Notes: generated by a model not told the origin, from the letters alone. Positions 16,079 through 26,169 are shown, numbered from the stretch's first letter. The stretch is DNA of 64,000 bases from Hellea sp. (GCA_020631215.1 JAHDHS010000003.1:41445-105444), one strand, 5' to 3'. Numbers and translations: made by a program.

Positions 16079-19000
16079 ATGGATGAGCTGACTGACACAA
16101 GCAAGCCCTTCTGGGGCCGCATTTTTGACCACAAGGTCTTTAGAATGTGTTGGATTGGCTTAAAGCGGATTTCATATAGGATTTTCAGATTAAGCGGAGA
16201 AGTTTTTGGGGTCGCTATGACCTTAGGTATAGCTTGGCTTTATGGCGCCTCATGGCTTCTGACCCAGCAATCTCTGAATCTGAATACAGTGAAACCCTGG
16301 GTGTCCCAAAGTTTCTCAAAAGTTTTTGAAGGTCATGAAGCAGAAATTGATAATTTAACCGCTTACTGGCTTCCATCTGAAGATCGCATATCTTTGGACG
16401 TCACGAACATTGTGGTAATGGATAAACAAGGCGATATCCTGCAAGCCTTCCCGAGCCTACAAACTAAATTTTCTTTGGAAGATGCTCTGAAGCTTCGCCC
16501 TGTTTCGACCGACGTCAAGATTGTTGGCGGAACAATGACTGCGCTAGTTGATGAGAATGAAAATATCACCATTGGGTTAGGTAATCCGGATACGGTCGGG
16601 CGCTTTGGCCCAGTCTACCGAGGGAAGGTGGATGGCAATAATCCAGGTAAACTACCTGAAAAATTCCAGTCCCTGACGGTGGTAGACGGGCGTGTTTTCG
16701 TGGACAACCAGCATAACAGTCTTTCCATGACAGCAGATATTGAAAATCTTACCTTATCAAAGTCGCCAGAGAGTCTCAAAGCTTCCTTAAAGGCATATGT
16801 CGAGCAGTCTAATGGCAAGGCCTTGCTCAATTTGAACGGTGAAACCAGCCGCGATCGACAGGGTCTGAAAATTGAGTTTCAAGGCGAAGGTTTGCGCCTT
16901 GATGAATTGGGCCCGCAAAAAGGCCGATATAGAGATTTGCGCAAACTTTCAGCGCCCGTGGATATAGTTCTGGATGCCGACTTAAAGCGGGGGGAGGCCC
17001 TAAGATCGGTATTTATTGATCTGGTAATAGGCCCTGGAGAGGTGACCGGATTTCAAGTAAAGCTTCCTTTGGAAGAATTTATATTTCAAGGCACCTTAAA
17101 TCCGGGAGAGGAAGAGTTAACTGTTAAGTCTGTGGCTTTGAAATCTGATCGCCTCTCATTTGACGGGAAGGGGAAGTTGACTGAGCTTGGGAAGCTTAAC
17201 GATGGAGATATCAATTCTTCGCCTTTGTTTGATATAGTGCTGAATAAAACGCGAGTTGACGCGACTCCGATTTTTGAAAAACCCTTTAATTGGACAGATG
17301 TTCAAATGCTGGGTCGTTTGGATTTTGATGCAATATCTCTTGATCTAGAGCGTTTGAGTATCACGGATGATGATTACAGTGCCTCTATGGCAACCTCGGT
17401 CCTACTTAAGAATGGTAGGCCGCATGAGTTTAAAGCAAAAGGGGACATAGTAGGTCGGTTTGACTCTCAGGATTTCGTGGCTATTTGGCCAGTGAATTTT
17501 GCAGACGGTGCAAGGAATTGGATGGACCGAAGCGTAATTGGCGGGACGATTTCTCCTTTAGAGTTCGATATAAATCTTGATCCAGAGTTTTTTCTAAATC
17601 CCGCGCTTACGCCAGAACGTTACCAGCTGAAATTTGGATTAGTTAAAAACGATGTGCGTTACATTCCGACTATGTCGCCCCTTTTAGGGGTTTCGGGAGT
17701 CGGTCGCATTGATGGCAATAGCCTGACGGTAAATTATCAAGGCGGTCAAGTCGGTGGGGCCACGATTGAATCGGGCGTGATCCGCATTCCTAGATTGATG
17801 CCGAAAGGCGGTGATATAATCATTGAAGGCAGGGGGCATGGCAAAGCATCAGATTTAATGGCCTTACTTAATCAGGAACCCTTCCAATTTGCCGATAGAT
17901 ACGGTGTCGATCCTAAAAAAGTAGGAGGTTACGGTCATGTCGAAGGGAAAATTACGCGCCCGCTGCTTGTCTATTTCGATCAAGATAGAATTGAATATGA
18001 AGTCCAGGCTGATTTCAGCGATGCCGTTGCTCCATTCCAGATCGGGACGCACAAAATTCACAATGGGCGAGTAAAGTTGACGGGCGATAAAACGGGCGTT
18101 CACATAACTGGCCCTGCCAATATCGGACCTTGGCCTGCTGAAATAGAATGGCACGAATATTTAGGCGAAGATAAAAGGCCTACAAAATATAAAGTTAGCG
18201 GGAAAATGTCTCGGAATATACTCGATGATTTTGGCCTAGGATTAAGAGAATTTTTTGATGGTGATATTTCCATAACCGCCGAAGCATATGGTCCGGAAGT
18301 CGCGAAGATCGAAAAACAGGTTCAGATGTTGGAAATAGAAACTGGAAAAATATCTATAGACTTTTCTGATACAGAAATCGCGATTGGCAATATTTGGTCG
18401 AAAGTGATGGGCGATGGCGGAATATTGGAAGCTGATATTGCACGTCGTGATAACGGGCAGTTCGACTTAACCAATCTAGAAATGAATGCGCCTGGTCTAA
18501 AGGTTAGTGGAAATGTGTCCGTCGCAGAAAATTTCCGTTTAATTGACTTTAATATGCCAAGCGTTGAGATTGAAGGACTGCTAGATGCGGCCATACAGCT
18601 AAAGCCTGATAGCGACTCTCAAAAACTGTCCCTATTCATAGAGGGTGACTATCTTGATATTTCACCTTGGACAAATGCTGCTTTGAATACCCGAAGTGCA
18701 GGTCTGGATACTCCAATTCTTATGACGGCTTCTTTGAACACTTTGTTTTTAAAGCCTGACTATGCCGTAAACGAAGCCAGAATGCTGTTTGCACATACAG
18801 GGCAATCTGTCAGTAACTTCAGATTAGCAGGTCAGACTGAGGCCGGGGCTTTAAAAGCAGAAATTACAAGCGATCCTGCCTCAGGTGGTCGGCAGTTGAA
18901 ATTGTCGATTCCAGATGCGTCTAAAGCTGCAAAAACATTTTTGGGTTTTGAGTCTACGCGTGGCGGACGACTCGAGATGAATGCGAAATTACCTGCCATA

Positions 19001-19540
19001 GATGACACGGGACCAATAATTGGACAGGCGGTCATGACAGATTTCAAATTACAGAAAACGCCGTTTTTGGCACAAATTCTATCTTTGGCCTCATTGACGG
19101 GTATGTCTGATATGCTTGGGGGCGAAGGTTTGCGGTTTGTAAGAATGGATGTCCCGTTTATTTTTACGTCTGATGAAATCAAAGTGCGTGATGCGCGTTT
19201 GGTTGGCCCTGTGTTGGGTATGAGCGGTGATGGCGACATAAAACTGACCGAAAAATACCTAGATTTTGATGGTGCTTTAGTGCCGGTATATACTGCAAAT
19301 AACTTGCTTGGTGATATTCCAATTTTAGGAGATATCATAGTCGGTGAAAAAGGAAGCGGAATGTTCGCATTGACTTATAGCGTGAAGGGGCCTTTCGATA
19401 AAACGCAAATATCCGTCAACCCGCTTTCCGCTTTGACGCCAGGGTTCTTAAAAGGCATTTTCAAATCCAAGAAAGAAAAGTTACCTGATGAGATTATGGC
19501 TGAAATCGAAGCCGTAAAACCTCGCCCGGAAGAGGAATGA
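16079..19540 (+). CDS. AsmA/YhdP-like intermembrane lipid-transport family protein
   Basis: This 1153-residue protein has one N-terminal membrane helix (about 42-61) and a long beta-rich periplasmic region of DUF3971/AsmA type. A conserved C-terminal AsmA-like end follows (GLRFVRMDVPFIF, ARLVGPVLGMSGDGDI, NLLGDIPILGDII, LNPLSALTPG-type). YhdP, TamB and YdbH in E. coli are bridge-like proteins that move phospholipid to the outer membrane (known); the same role is inferred here. It is shorter than E. coli YhdP (about 1270). It starts 88 bases from the divergent bcp gene. It stands alone with a 95-base gap before the convergent tyrS. Confidence 0.85.
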   Translation: MDELTDTSKPFWGRIFDHKVFRMCWIGLKRISYRIFRLSGEVFGVAMTLGIAWLYGASWLLTQQSLNLNTVKPWVSQSFSKVFEGHEAEIDNLTAYWLPSEDRISLDVTNIVVMDKQGDILQAFPSLQTKFSLEDALKLRPVSTDVKIVGGTMTALVDENENITIGLGNPDTVGRFGPVYRGKVDGNNPGKLPEKFQSLTVVDGRVFVDNQHNSLSMTADIENLTLSKSPESLKASLKAYVEQSNGKALLNLNGETSRDRQGLKIEFQGEGLRLDELGPQKGRYRDLRKLSAPVDIVLDADLKRGEALRSVFIDLVIGPGEVTGFQVKLPLEEFIFQGTLNPGEEELTVKSVALKSDRLSFDGKGKLTELGKLNDGDINSSPLFDIVLNKTRVDATPIFEKPFNWTDVQMLGRLDFDAISLDLERLSITDDDYSASMATSVLLKNGRPHEFKAKGDIVGRFDSQDFVAIWPVNFADGARNWMDRSVIGGTISPLEFDINLDPEFFLNPALTPERYQLKFGLVKNDVRYIPTMSPLLGVSGVGRIDGNSLTVNYQGGQVGGATIESGVIRIPRLMPKGGDIIIEGRGHGKASDLMALLNQEPFQFADRYGVDPKKVGGYGHVEGKITRPLLVYFDQDRIEYEVQADFSDAVAPFQIGTHKIHNGRVKLTGDKTGVHITGPANIGPWPAEIEWHEYLGEDKRPTKYKVSGKMSRNILDDFGLGLREFFDGDISITAEAYGPEVAKIEKQVQMLEIETGKISIDFSDTEIAIGNIWSKVMGDGGILEADIARRDNGQFDLTNLEMNAPGLKVSGNVSVAENFRLIDFNMPSVEIEGLLDAAIQLKPDSDSQKLSLFIEGDYLDISPWTNAALNTRSAGLDTPILMTASLNTLFLKPDYAVNEARMLFAHTGQSVSNFRLAGQTEAGALKAEITSDPASGGRQLKLSIPDASKAAKTFLGFESTRGGRLEMNAKLPAIDDTGPIIGQAVMTDFKLQKTPFLAQILSLASLTGMSDMLGGEGLRFVRMDVPFIFTSDEIKVRDARLVGPVLGMSGDGDIKLTEKYLDFDGALVPVYTANNLLGDIPILGDIIVGEKGSGMFALTYSVKGPFDKTQISVNPLSALTPGFLKGIFKSKKEKLPDEIMAEIEAVKPRPEEE

Positions 19541-19635
19541 GTTAACTTTTCTTCCTGTCTTTCTTCTCTCATGTGAGCCTGAAACTTAAGGCTAAGTTGG
19601 CGAAATAATGCGACGAAGTTTGTTGCAGAGAGCCT

Positions 19636-20898
19636 TTACACAGCTTTTAAAAGCGCGTGTTTTTTCTTCCCAACAGAGATTTTTACGACGCCGTCTTGAA
19701 TGTCTGATCCCGATATTTCGGCCTCGTGGGTTTCGACCTTACTGTCATTGAGTTTCAGGGCACCGGCTTTGATATGACGCCGGGCTTCACCATTTGAGGC
19801 GGCCAGACCGGCCTGTACAGCTGCGGCGAGTATGCCCATGCCAATCAGCTCTGATTTGTCAATTTCGGTTGTTGGAAGACCTTCCGCTGTTCCTCCGCTG
19901 GCAAAGACTTGAGCTGCCGTCGCTTCAGCGTTTTTGGCGGCGTCTGCTCCATGTAAAAGCGTCGTCGCTTCATTGGCCAGTTTGATTTTGGCACTGTTGA
20001 TGTCAGCGCCTTCCATGGCTTCATATTTGCTAATCTCATTCAAAGGCAATTCAGTGAACAGGCGCATAAACTTCCCGACATCGGCATCTTCGGTATTTCG
20101 CCAAAACTGCCAATATTCATATGGGCTTCTGACATGTTCTTGGCTCACAGATGGGTCTCCGTTTAGCCAGACCGCCCCATCGACTGTCTTGCCCATCTTA
20201 CCGCCGGATGCGGTCGTGATCAGAGGCGTGGTGAAACCGAAGGCTTCATTACCTTCCATGCGGCGGGTCAGATCAACCCCCGTTACGATGTTGCCCCATT
20301 GGTCGGAACCGCCGAGCTGTAATGTGCAGCCATAACGACGGTTAAGCTCGGCAAAATCATAGCTCTGCAACAACGGGTAATTAAACTCCAGAAAGGTCAT
20401 CGGCAGCTCATTTTCAAGCCGCCGCTTAGCAGTCTCCATTGTCACCATGCGGTTGATCGTAAACATCGTCCCGACCTTGCGCAGAAATTCAATATAACCC
20501 AATCCATCAAGCCAATCGGCGTTATCAACCATGATCGCGGCATTGGGCCCATCGAAATCCAGAAACTTGTCGAACACCTGGCGAATGCCGGATTTATTGG
20601 TTTCAATCATCTCATCGGTCAGGATCGGGCGCGTCTTATCCTTCATGGACGGATCACCGATTTTGGTGGTGCCGCCGCCTAGCAAGACAATGGGTTTGCC
20701 GCCGGATTTCTGCAAATGGCGCAGCATCATGATTTGCACCAGCGACCCGACATGCAGGCTGGGGGCTGTGCAATCAAACCCGATATAGCCCGTCACACCG
20801 GATTGTGCAGCCTTATCCAGCCCGTCTTCATCCGTGCATTGATAGAGATATCCGCGCTCGGTCAGCGTCTGCATGAGCTTGGATTGGTATTTGGACAT
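19636..20898 (-). CDS. tyrS: Tyrosyl-tRNA synthetase
   Basis: This 420-residue class I synthetase joins tyrosine to tRNA-Tyr. The HIGH-like motif is HVGS in FDCTAPSLHVGSLVQIM, and the KMSKS-like motif is KMGKT. Tyrosine-pocket segments such as YPLLQSYDF and LQLGGSDQWGNI are present, as is a C-terminal S4 RNA-binding domain (about 355-420). The ATG at 20898 is preceded by a promoter region shared with anmK; the longer frame upstream reads through that region and was discarded. The divergent arrangement with anmK (63 bases between starts) is common in alphaproteobacteria. Confidence 0.97.
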   Translation of the reverse strand: MSKYQSKLMQTLTERGYLYQCTDEDGLDKAAQSGVTGYIGFDCTAPSLHVGSLVQIMMLRHLQKSGGKPIVLLGGGTTKIGDPSMKDKTRPILTDEMIETNKSGIRQVFDKFLDFDGPNAAIMVDNADWLDGLGYIEFLRKVGTMFTINRMVTMETAKRRLENELPMTFLEFNYPLLQSYDFAELNRRYGCTLQLGGSDQWGNIVTGVDLTRRMEGNEAFGFTTPLITTASGGKMGKTVDGAVWLNGDPSVSQEHVRSPYEYWQFWRNTEDADVGKFMRLFTELPLNEISKYEAMEGADINSAKIKLANEATTLLHGADAAKNAEATAAQVFASGGTAEGLPTTEIDKSELIGMGILAAAVQAGLAASNGEARRHIKAGALKLNDSKVETHEAEISGSDIQDGVVKISVGKKKHALLKAV

Positions 20899-20961
20899 GA
20901 TTTCGCCTATTTTGAAACGGAAATGCGTTCTAACAAAGCGAATCGCAATGTAAAGCCGCCT

Positions 20962-22074
20962 ATGTCTGCAAAATCCTATATCGCCCTTGGTCTGATGAGT
21001 GGAACGTCTTTGGATGGTGTCGATGCCGCTTTCATCGAGACCGATGGCGAACAAATATATAGTTTCGGGCCTAAGCATTTTCATTCATTCCAGCAAACCC
21101 ATTTAATCAAAGAGTCGATCGAGGCGGCGCTGAAATGGCGGTTTGACGGGCCTGCGCCCAATATCCTGTCACAAGCCGAGGATTATATTGACCGGGAACA
21201 TGAAAGGGCCGTCAGCCGTATCTGCTCGCAGCATCCTGATTGGGCCAAACGCATGGAGGTCATAGGCTATCATGGCCAGACCATCTTACACGTGCCGCCG
21301 ACCAAATCTGAGACTGGCAGGACATTGCAGCTGGGGCAGGGGCGGAGGCTGGCAACGATCTTTAATGTGCCTTGCGTCTATGATTTCCGAAGCGCTGATG
21401 TGGCTGTGGGCGGGCAGGGCGCTCCGCTGGCACCTATTTATCACGAAGCCCTGTGCCAAATGTCTTTTCTGACCGGGCGGATAGCCGTCGTGAATATTGG
21501 CGGCGTTTCAAATGTCACCTTCGTCGAGGATGGCAAGCCTTTACGGGCGACGGATTGCGGGCCGGGCAATGGCCCGCTGGACAGTTGGATGGAGCTGCGC
21601 ACAGGCGAAGCGCTGGATAAGGATGGACGCCTTGCCTGGGCCGGGCAGGTCGATCATGGCCTGATTGAAAAATGGCTACGCAAACGGTTTTTCAAACGTC
21701 CCATACCGCGCTCGGCGGACAGATATGATTTCGACGTCATACGGGATATGAAATCTCTGAGTAACGAAGACGGGGCAGCCACCCTCGCGGCTTTCACCGC
21801 CCAAGCTATCGCCAGCGATGTGACGCCGTTCGATCCACAGACCGTGATCATCTGCGGCGGGGGCGGGCATAACCCGGCGATCATGGGCATGCTTCGCGCG
21901 CATCTGTCATGCTCGGTCAAAACCGCCGCGTCAGTCGGCTGGGACGGGGATGCCTTGGAGGCTCAAGCCTTTGGCTATCTTGCCGTCAGGGCTTTGCGGG
22001 GACTCCCGATCAGCTTCCCCGGCATCACTGGCGCGCCCAGCCCGATGACGGGCGGCGTTGTGGTGCGGCCATAA
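20962..22074 (+). CDS. anmK: Anhydro-N-acetylmuramic acid kinase
   Basis: This 370-residue cytosolic kinase recycles peptidoglycan. It opens and phosphorylates 1,6-anhydro-MurNAc to MurNAc-6-phosphate. Diagnostic segments are LGLMSGTSLDGVDAAF at the N-terminus (phosphate loop), IGYHGQTILHVPP, VNIGGVSNVTF, ATDCGPGNGPLD and the C-terminal ICGGGGHNPAIM. ATG 20962 gives the standard length. It works with the amidase and lytic enzymes elsewhere in the window to salvage wall sugars. Confidence 0.97.
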   Translation: MSAKSYIALGLMSGTSLDGVDAAFIETDGEQIYSFGPKHFHSFQQTHLIKESIEAALKWRFDGPAPNILSQAEDYIDREHERAVSRICSQHPDWAKRMEVIGYHGQTILHVPPTKSETGRTLQLGQGRRLATIFNVPCVYDFRSADVAVGGQGAPLAPIYHEALCQMSFLTGRIAVVNIGGVSNVTFVEDGKPLRATDCGPGNGPLDSWMELRTGEALDKDGRLAWAGQVDHGLIEKWLRKRFFKRPIPRSADRYDFDVIRDMKSLSNEDGAATLAAFTAQAIASDVTPFDPQTVIICGGGGHNPAIMGMLRAHLSCSVKTAASVGWDGDALEAQAFGYLAVRALRGLPISFPGITGAPSPMTGGVVVRP

Positions 22075-22113
22075 ATGCCCTAAGCCTCTTTTAAAGATTC
22101 TACGGAGCCAATT

Positions 22114-24039
22114 ATGACATCCATCAAACCCATCCTGCTCAGCCTCGCCATGGCTGGATTTGTCGCCAGTTGCGGTAAGCCTGATACCAAAACTCCAGAA
22201 ACAAAAAGCTCGACGACAGAAACCGTCAAGACGGAGACAGCGGCCCGGAAAATCACTAAAGACGACAAATTCACTTACAGCAATTATGACAAGGTTCAGG
22301 TCACGCATCTGGATTTGAACCTAGATGTCAATTTCGACGCCAAGGTGCTGGACGGGATCGCCACGATAGATTTCAAACGTATCGATCCATCGGCTGACAC
22401 ACTCGTCCTTGATACCAAGGGCCTGCTGATCCGATCCGTGCAGCTCTTTAACGGTGACGAGGCTGAAGTCGACTCGAGTTACACCTTAAGTGACGCTGAC
22501 CCGACGATGGGCGCCAAGCTGACCATCCCGCTTAATGACGGCACGGACAGTATCGCCATCAGCTACCGCACATCGCCGGAGGCTGAAGGCCTGCAATGGC
22601 TCTCCCCGGAGCAGACCGCCGGTAAAGAAAAACCTTTCCTTTTCTCTCAGGCCCAGGCGATCAATGCCCGTACCATGGCACCGGTTCAGGACACACCCGC
22701 CGTCCGTCATACTTACTCGGCGACCTTACGCGTCCCGGATGGTTTGACCCCGCTGATGAGTGCGTCTCAGGGCGAGAAAGACGAAAACGGCGAATATCAT
22801 TTCAACATGCCGCAACCCATCCCGTCCTACCTGATCGCCATCGCGGTGGGCGACGTGAAGTTCAAGGCGATCAATGATCATATCGGCGTCTATGCCGAAG
22901 ACTATATCCTCGACGCTGCGGCGGAGGAGTTTTCCGAAACGCCGCAAATGGAAGTCGCCAATGAAAGGCTTTACGGGCCTTATCTTTGGGATCGCTATGA
23001 TTTGATCGTCTTGCCACCCAGCTTCCCCTATGGCGGGATGGAAAACCCGCGCCTGTCCTTTTTAACCCCGACGTTGGTGGCGGGTGACAAGAGCCTGACC
23101 AATGTCGTCGCCCATGAGCTGGCCCATAGCTGGTCGGGGAACCTCGTGACCAATAGCAGCTGGCGTGATGCCTGGCTGAATGAGGGCTTCACCTCTTATG
23201 TTGAAAACCGCGTGATGGAGGAGCTTTACGGCAAAGACCGTGCGGTCATGGAACAGGCGCTGGATATGCAGGGCCTAAAACGCGCCATCTCAGAGGCTAA
23301 ACGGCCCGAACTGACCCATCTGAAAATGCCGGAGGACATGAAACATCCCGATGAGGCTTTCACGCTCGTCTCTTATATTAAAGGCGCGAATTTCCTCTTC
23401 TTCCTCGAAGACCGCTTCGGCCGCGAGGTTTTTGACCCAGCGCTAAAAGCCTGGTTTGACGACCATGCGTTCCAAAGCGTCACGACCGAGGATTTCATCA
23501 ACTACATGCACGCCCGGCTTGATCCGATTGACCCCGACGCTGTCACACGTGAAGAGATCAATGCCTGGGTTTACGGCCCCGGCTTGCCGGAGACGGCCCG
23601 TCAGCCAAAATCAGACGCCTTTGCCAAAGTTGAGGCCGCTACACAGGCCTGGTTTGAAGGCGGCAATATAGAGATTTTGCAATCTGACGCCACCGCTTGG
23701 TCGACGCATGAATGGCTGCATTTTCTCAACGGCCTGCCGGAGCAGCTAAGCCTGGAGCAGCTCAATGCTCTGGATACGGCTTTCTCCTTGACCGGAAACC
23801 CCAATGCGGAAATCGCCTTTGCGTGGTATATGCAGGCGATCAAACATGATTATGAGCCCGCTTTTGCGCCGCTGGAAAACTTCCTCATGACCGTGGGCCG
23901 CGGCAAATTTATCTACCGTCTCTACGGAGCACTGCAAAACAACGACAAAGCCGATTGGGCCGCCCGCGTCTATGGCAATGCCCGCCCCGGCTACCACCCC
24001 ATCGCCCAAAGACGGATCGATGCGATTTTAGAGGGGTGA
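22114..24039 (+). CDS. M1-family aminopeptidase lipoprotein (LTA4H-like)
   Basis: This 641-residue zinc aminopeptidase removes N-terminal residues from peptides. The lipoprotein signal ends in VASC (Cys20). The catalytic domain has the exopeptidase motif YGGMENP, the zinc site HELAHSW with the second ligand in NEGFTSY, and a C-terminal helical domain of the leukotriene-A4-hydrolase type. It should be anchored outside the cytoplasm and supply amino acids from peptides. RBS CGGAG precedes ATG 22114. It lies 39 bases after anmK and may be co-transcribed. Confidence 0.93.
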   Translation: MTSIKPILLSLAMAGFVASCGKPDTKTPETKSSTTETVKTETAARKITKDDKFTYSNYDKVQVTHLDLNLDVNFDAKVLDGIATIDFKRIDPSADTLVLDTKGLLIRSVQLFNGDEAEVDSSYTLSDADPTMGAKLTIPLNDGTDSIAISYRTSPEAEGLQWLSPEQTAGKEKPFLFSQAQAINARTMAPVQDTPAVRHTYSATLRVPDGLTPLMSASQGEKDENGEYHFNMPQPIPSYLIAIAVGDVKFKAINDHIGVYAEDYILDAAAEEFSETPQMEVANERLYGPYLWDRYDLIVLPPSFPYGGMENPRLSFLTPTLVAGDKSLTNVVAHELAHSWSGNLVTNSSWRDAWLNEGFTSYVENRVMEELYGKDRAVMEQALDMQGLKRAISEAKRPELTHLKMPEDMKHPDEAFTLVSYIKGANFLFFLEDRFGREVFDPALKAWFDDHAFQSVTTEDFINYMHARLDPIDPDAVTREEINAWVYGPGLPETARQPKSDAFAKVEAATQAWFEGGNIEILQSDATAWSTHEWLHFLNGLPEQLSLEQLNALDTAFSLTGNPNAEIAFAWYMQAIKHDYEPAFAPLENFLMTVGRGKFIYRLYGALQNNDKADWAARVYGNARPGYHPIAQRRIDAILEG

Positions 24040-24135
24040 TCTTGCACACCAAACTTACCTCTAAGCGGCAAGCCGAAAGTTAGTGATGTCAAATAGCTGG
24101 TTATTTTTATCGCGCGAACTAGTTAGGATCTTCCA

Positions 24136-24268
24136 CTGTCATCCCGGACAAGCCGCTTAGCGGCGCGATCCGGGACCTCTTACCTTTTTGTGGGTCAAGA
24201 GGTCCCGCCCGCTCATCCCAGCGCAGGCTGGGACGCAGCCGTAAACGGCCGCTTGTGCGGGATGACAG
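24136..24268. repeat. Palindromic intergenic repeat element (CTGTCATCCCG type)
   Basis: The outer ends CTGTCATCCCG and CGGGATGACAG are inverted copies. Inside are two more stems: GGGACCTCTT with AAGAGGTCCC, and TCCCAGC with GCTGGGA. Elements with these ends are common between genes in alphaproteobacteria. No coding potential is seen. Confidence 0.8.
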
Positions 24269-24288
24269 GGTTTTTGATTTGAGGTTTT

Positions 24289-25008
24289 TTAAATCGGTGG
24301 CCGGTCTATCGGGGGGTGATGGCCGCTGGATAAGGCCCTTTCATTCGGCGGCGGGGAATAGCCGCTGCTGAATGTGTGGGTTGGGCGAAGCTCGTCCGGT
24401 GTAACTTCCAGCGGAAGACAGCGCATTGTGTATTCACGCTTTAACTGGGCTTGTTTGCACTTAGGTTTTGGCTTTGGCTTATTTGCCATCTTTCCCGTCT
24501 TGATGACCGCCAATCTGTAATGCCCAAAGCGGTCGGTCTTGGGTTTCCATTTACAGGGTGTTTTGCGGGGATATTGTTTCGCAGGCCGATCAAAACTTGG
24601 GCGCGGGGCATCGGGATATGGGTCTTTGGCGCTCGCGGCGCACAGCACGACCTTGGCCTCACGCCTGCGCCGTTCCCATTGCACCATAGCCATTTTCCCG
24701 CCCAGATCATCATGCACGCGGCGGCGGGTATTCGGGTCATGGCGCAAGAGTTCCCGCCGCTCATACTGACGCAGATTATAAATATGCCGCGCCATGCGCC
24801 GCGTCATACGCTGCATGCGCTGAGCATATCTTAGCACCAGCTTCATATCCGGCATCGCCCGGTTCATCAGGCGCAGATACACCATGATCAGCGTGTCCAA
24901 CAAAGCCGAGGCGTAATCCGCCGTGCTGAGGGACGCAGAGTCAGCTGTGATATGTCCGTCACTTTTCACCCAGTAAGGGTGACACAGGATTTCAAAGCGG
25001 GGATACAA
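24289..25008 (-). CDS. Unrecognised basic protein
   Basis: I do not recognise this 239-residue protein. It is strongly basic: a methionine/arginine-rich helix (about 45-85, phrases like MQRMTRRMARHIYNLRQYER), then HDPNTRRRVHDDLGGKMAMVQW, a proline/lysine-rich middle, and a tail with PPPNER and PIDRPP. It has no signal peptide or membrane helix. The only start that keeps the whole frame is TTG 25008; ATG codons near residues 42-54 are alternatives. It sits between two palindromic repeat elements, and no partner gene adjoins it. Nucleic-acid binding is a guess from charge alone. Confidence 0.55.
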   Translation of the reverse strand: MYPRFEILCHPYWVKSDGHITADSASLSTADYASALLDTLIMVYLRLMNRAMPDMKLVLRYAQRMQRMTRRMARHIYNLRQYERRELLRHDPNTRRRVHDDLGGKMAMVQWERRRREAKVVLCAASAKDPYPDAPRPSFDRPAKQYPRKTPCKWKPKTDRFGHYRLAVIKTGKMANKPKPKPKCKQAQLKREYTMRCLPLEVTPDELRPTHTFSSGYSPPPNERALSSGHHPPIDRPPI

Positions 25009-25160
25009 ATTCCATAAAATATTTTGGTCGCCCTGGTGAAAACCGGGCTCCAGAGCGTAAACTCATAGCTCTTTCATAGGCTTACTGGGCCCCATCTTGC
25101 GCTGGAATTAACGGGGTAAATGAGGTGGATCAGGCGTATAAACGCGGATTCAAGTTAATT

Positions 25161-25328
25161 CTCCTTCTCCCATAGGGAGAAGGTGTCGCGTCCCTGCCTT
25201 CGCAGGGATGAACGGGTGACGGATGAGGGTGTACTGAACTGGCTTGGGTAAACCCTCACCCGCGGGCCCCTGTCGCGTCGCCGTTCCACTGGAACGGCTT
25301 TGGCTCCAGTCCCTCAAGGGAGAGGGAG
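25161..25328. repeat. Palindromic intergenic repeat element (second type)
   Basis: A series of inverted pairs: CCTTCTCCC/GGGAGAAGG, CCCTGC/GCAGGG, CGGGTGACGGATGAGGGT-type against ACCCTCACCCG, and CCGTTCC/GGAACGG, closing with CCCTC...GAGGG. It differs in sequence from the element at 24136. The rest of the 25009-25409 gap shows no gene. Confidence 0.75.
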
Positions 25329-25351
25329 TCCGTATTTTCCCCGTTCGTCGC

Positions 25352-25367
25352 GTTAAAAAACTCTTAA
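25352..25367. promoter_or_regulatory. Possible CtrA-type site upstream of the SH3 protein gene
   Basis: GTTAAAAAACTCTTAA fits the reverse form of TTAA-N7-TTAAC, 42 bases before ATG 25410. The surrounding sequence is AT-rich, so a chance match is quite possible. Confidence 0.25.
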
Positions 25368-25409
25368 TTTTTAGGCTTTATCAGGCGTTAACAATCTTGG
25401 GAGGATTCT

Positions 25410-26165
25410 ATGTTGAAATCTGTTTTACAATTCGGTCTGTCCGTATCCATGGCGGGGCTATTTATAGGCGCTGTCAGTTTGCCGGATAGCGCAGCTGCGC
25501 AGCTTGGCGAACCAGTTGAGATTACTCAGGCGACTCCGGTGAAAAAGCGGCGGATCATCAAAAAAGTGGATCCTGTGCCTTATTGGGTTGATGCCGACCA
25601 ATTGCGTGTCCGCGATAATCCGGTTGCCGGGGATGTTGTCGGGATGCTGGAATTGGGCCAGAAGGTCAAAGCCTATGAGAACATAGAAAATTGGGCGCGG
25701 ATCAGTAAATCCGGCGCGCCGGAACAATGGGTCAATCTTCATTTCCTGACCAACAATCAGGTGACATGGGCGAGCTATAATTCTCCGAACCGTAAGCGCC
25801 GCGCCGGATTTGGCGGGCCTGAAATTGCCGGTGATGTGGATTTGGAGCGCATCAAAGTGGACGGCGACAAAAACGGCAAGCTTTATGCCGCGTCATTGAA
25901 ACAAACAACCAATGGAAACCGCGTGGTTGTGACATGGCAACGGTTTCGTTCCGGACCGCATTACGCCAAATATCTGGTCAGCTGTGCCAGCGGCGAGCCG
26001 TCCAAAGTGCAGATTATTGGCGAAGGCTATTCTTACCGCATGATGGAATATGATACGAGAGGGCGCGGGCTAGATGTCAATCAAGCGCAGCCGGCCTTGG
26101 CAATCGATTCTGATCGTGTGTCAGACAAGACACGGAAGATCGCGGCTCATAGCTGCGCGCAATAG
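25410..26165 (+). CDS. Secreted bacterial SH3-domain protein
   Basis: This 251-residue protein has a signal peptide (cleavage near SAAAQ, about 31), a basic KKRRIIKK stretch, and a bacterial SH3 domain (about 58-112: ADQLRVRDNPVAGDVVGMLELGQKVKAYE, ending WVNLHFL). A C-terminal domain of unknown type carries two cysteines (VSCASGE and HSCAQ). Bacterial SH3 domains often bind peptidoglycan or peptides in the periplasm. The GGGAGG ribosome site before ATG 25410 is strong. It is convergent with the SnoaL-like gene, 4 bases apart, so no terminator fits between them. Confidence 0.8.
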   Translation: MLKSVLQFGLSVSMAGLFIGAVSLPDSAAAQLGEPVEITQATPVKKRRIIKKVDPVPYWVDADQLRVRDNPVAGDVVGMLELGQKVKAYENIENWARISKSGAPEQWVNLHFLTNNQVTWASYNSPNRKRRAGFGGPEIAGDVDLERIKVDGDKNGKLYAASLKQTTNGNRVVVTWQRFRSGPHYAKYLVSCASGEPSKVQIIGEGYSYRMMEYDTRGRGLDVNQAQPALAIDSDRVSDKTRKIAAHSCAQ

Positions 26166-26169
26166 CGGG

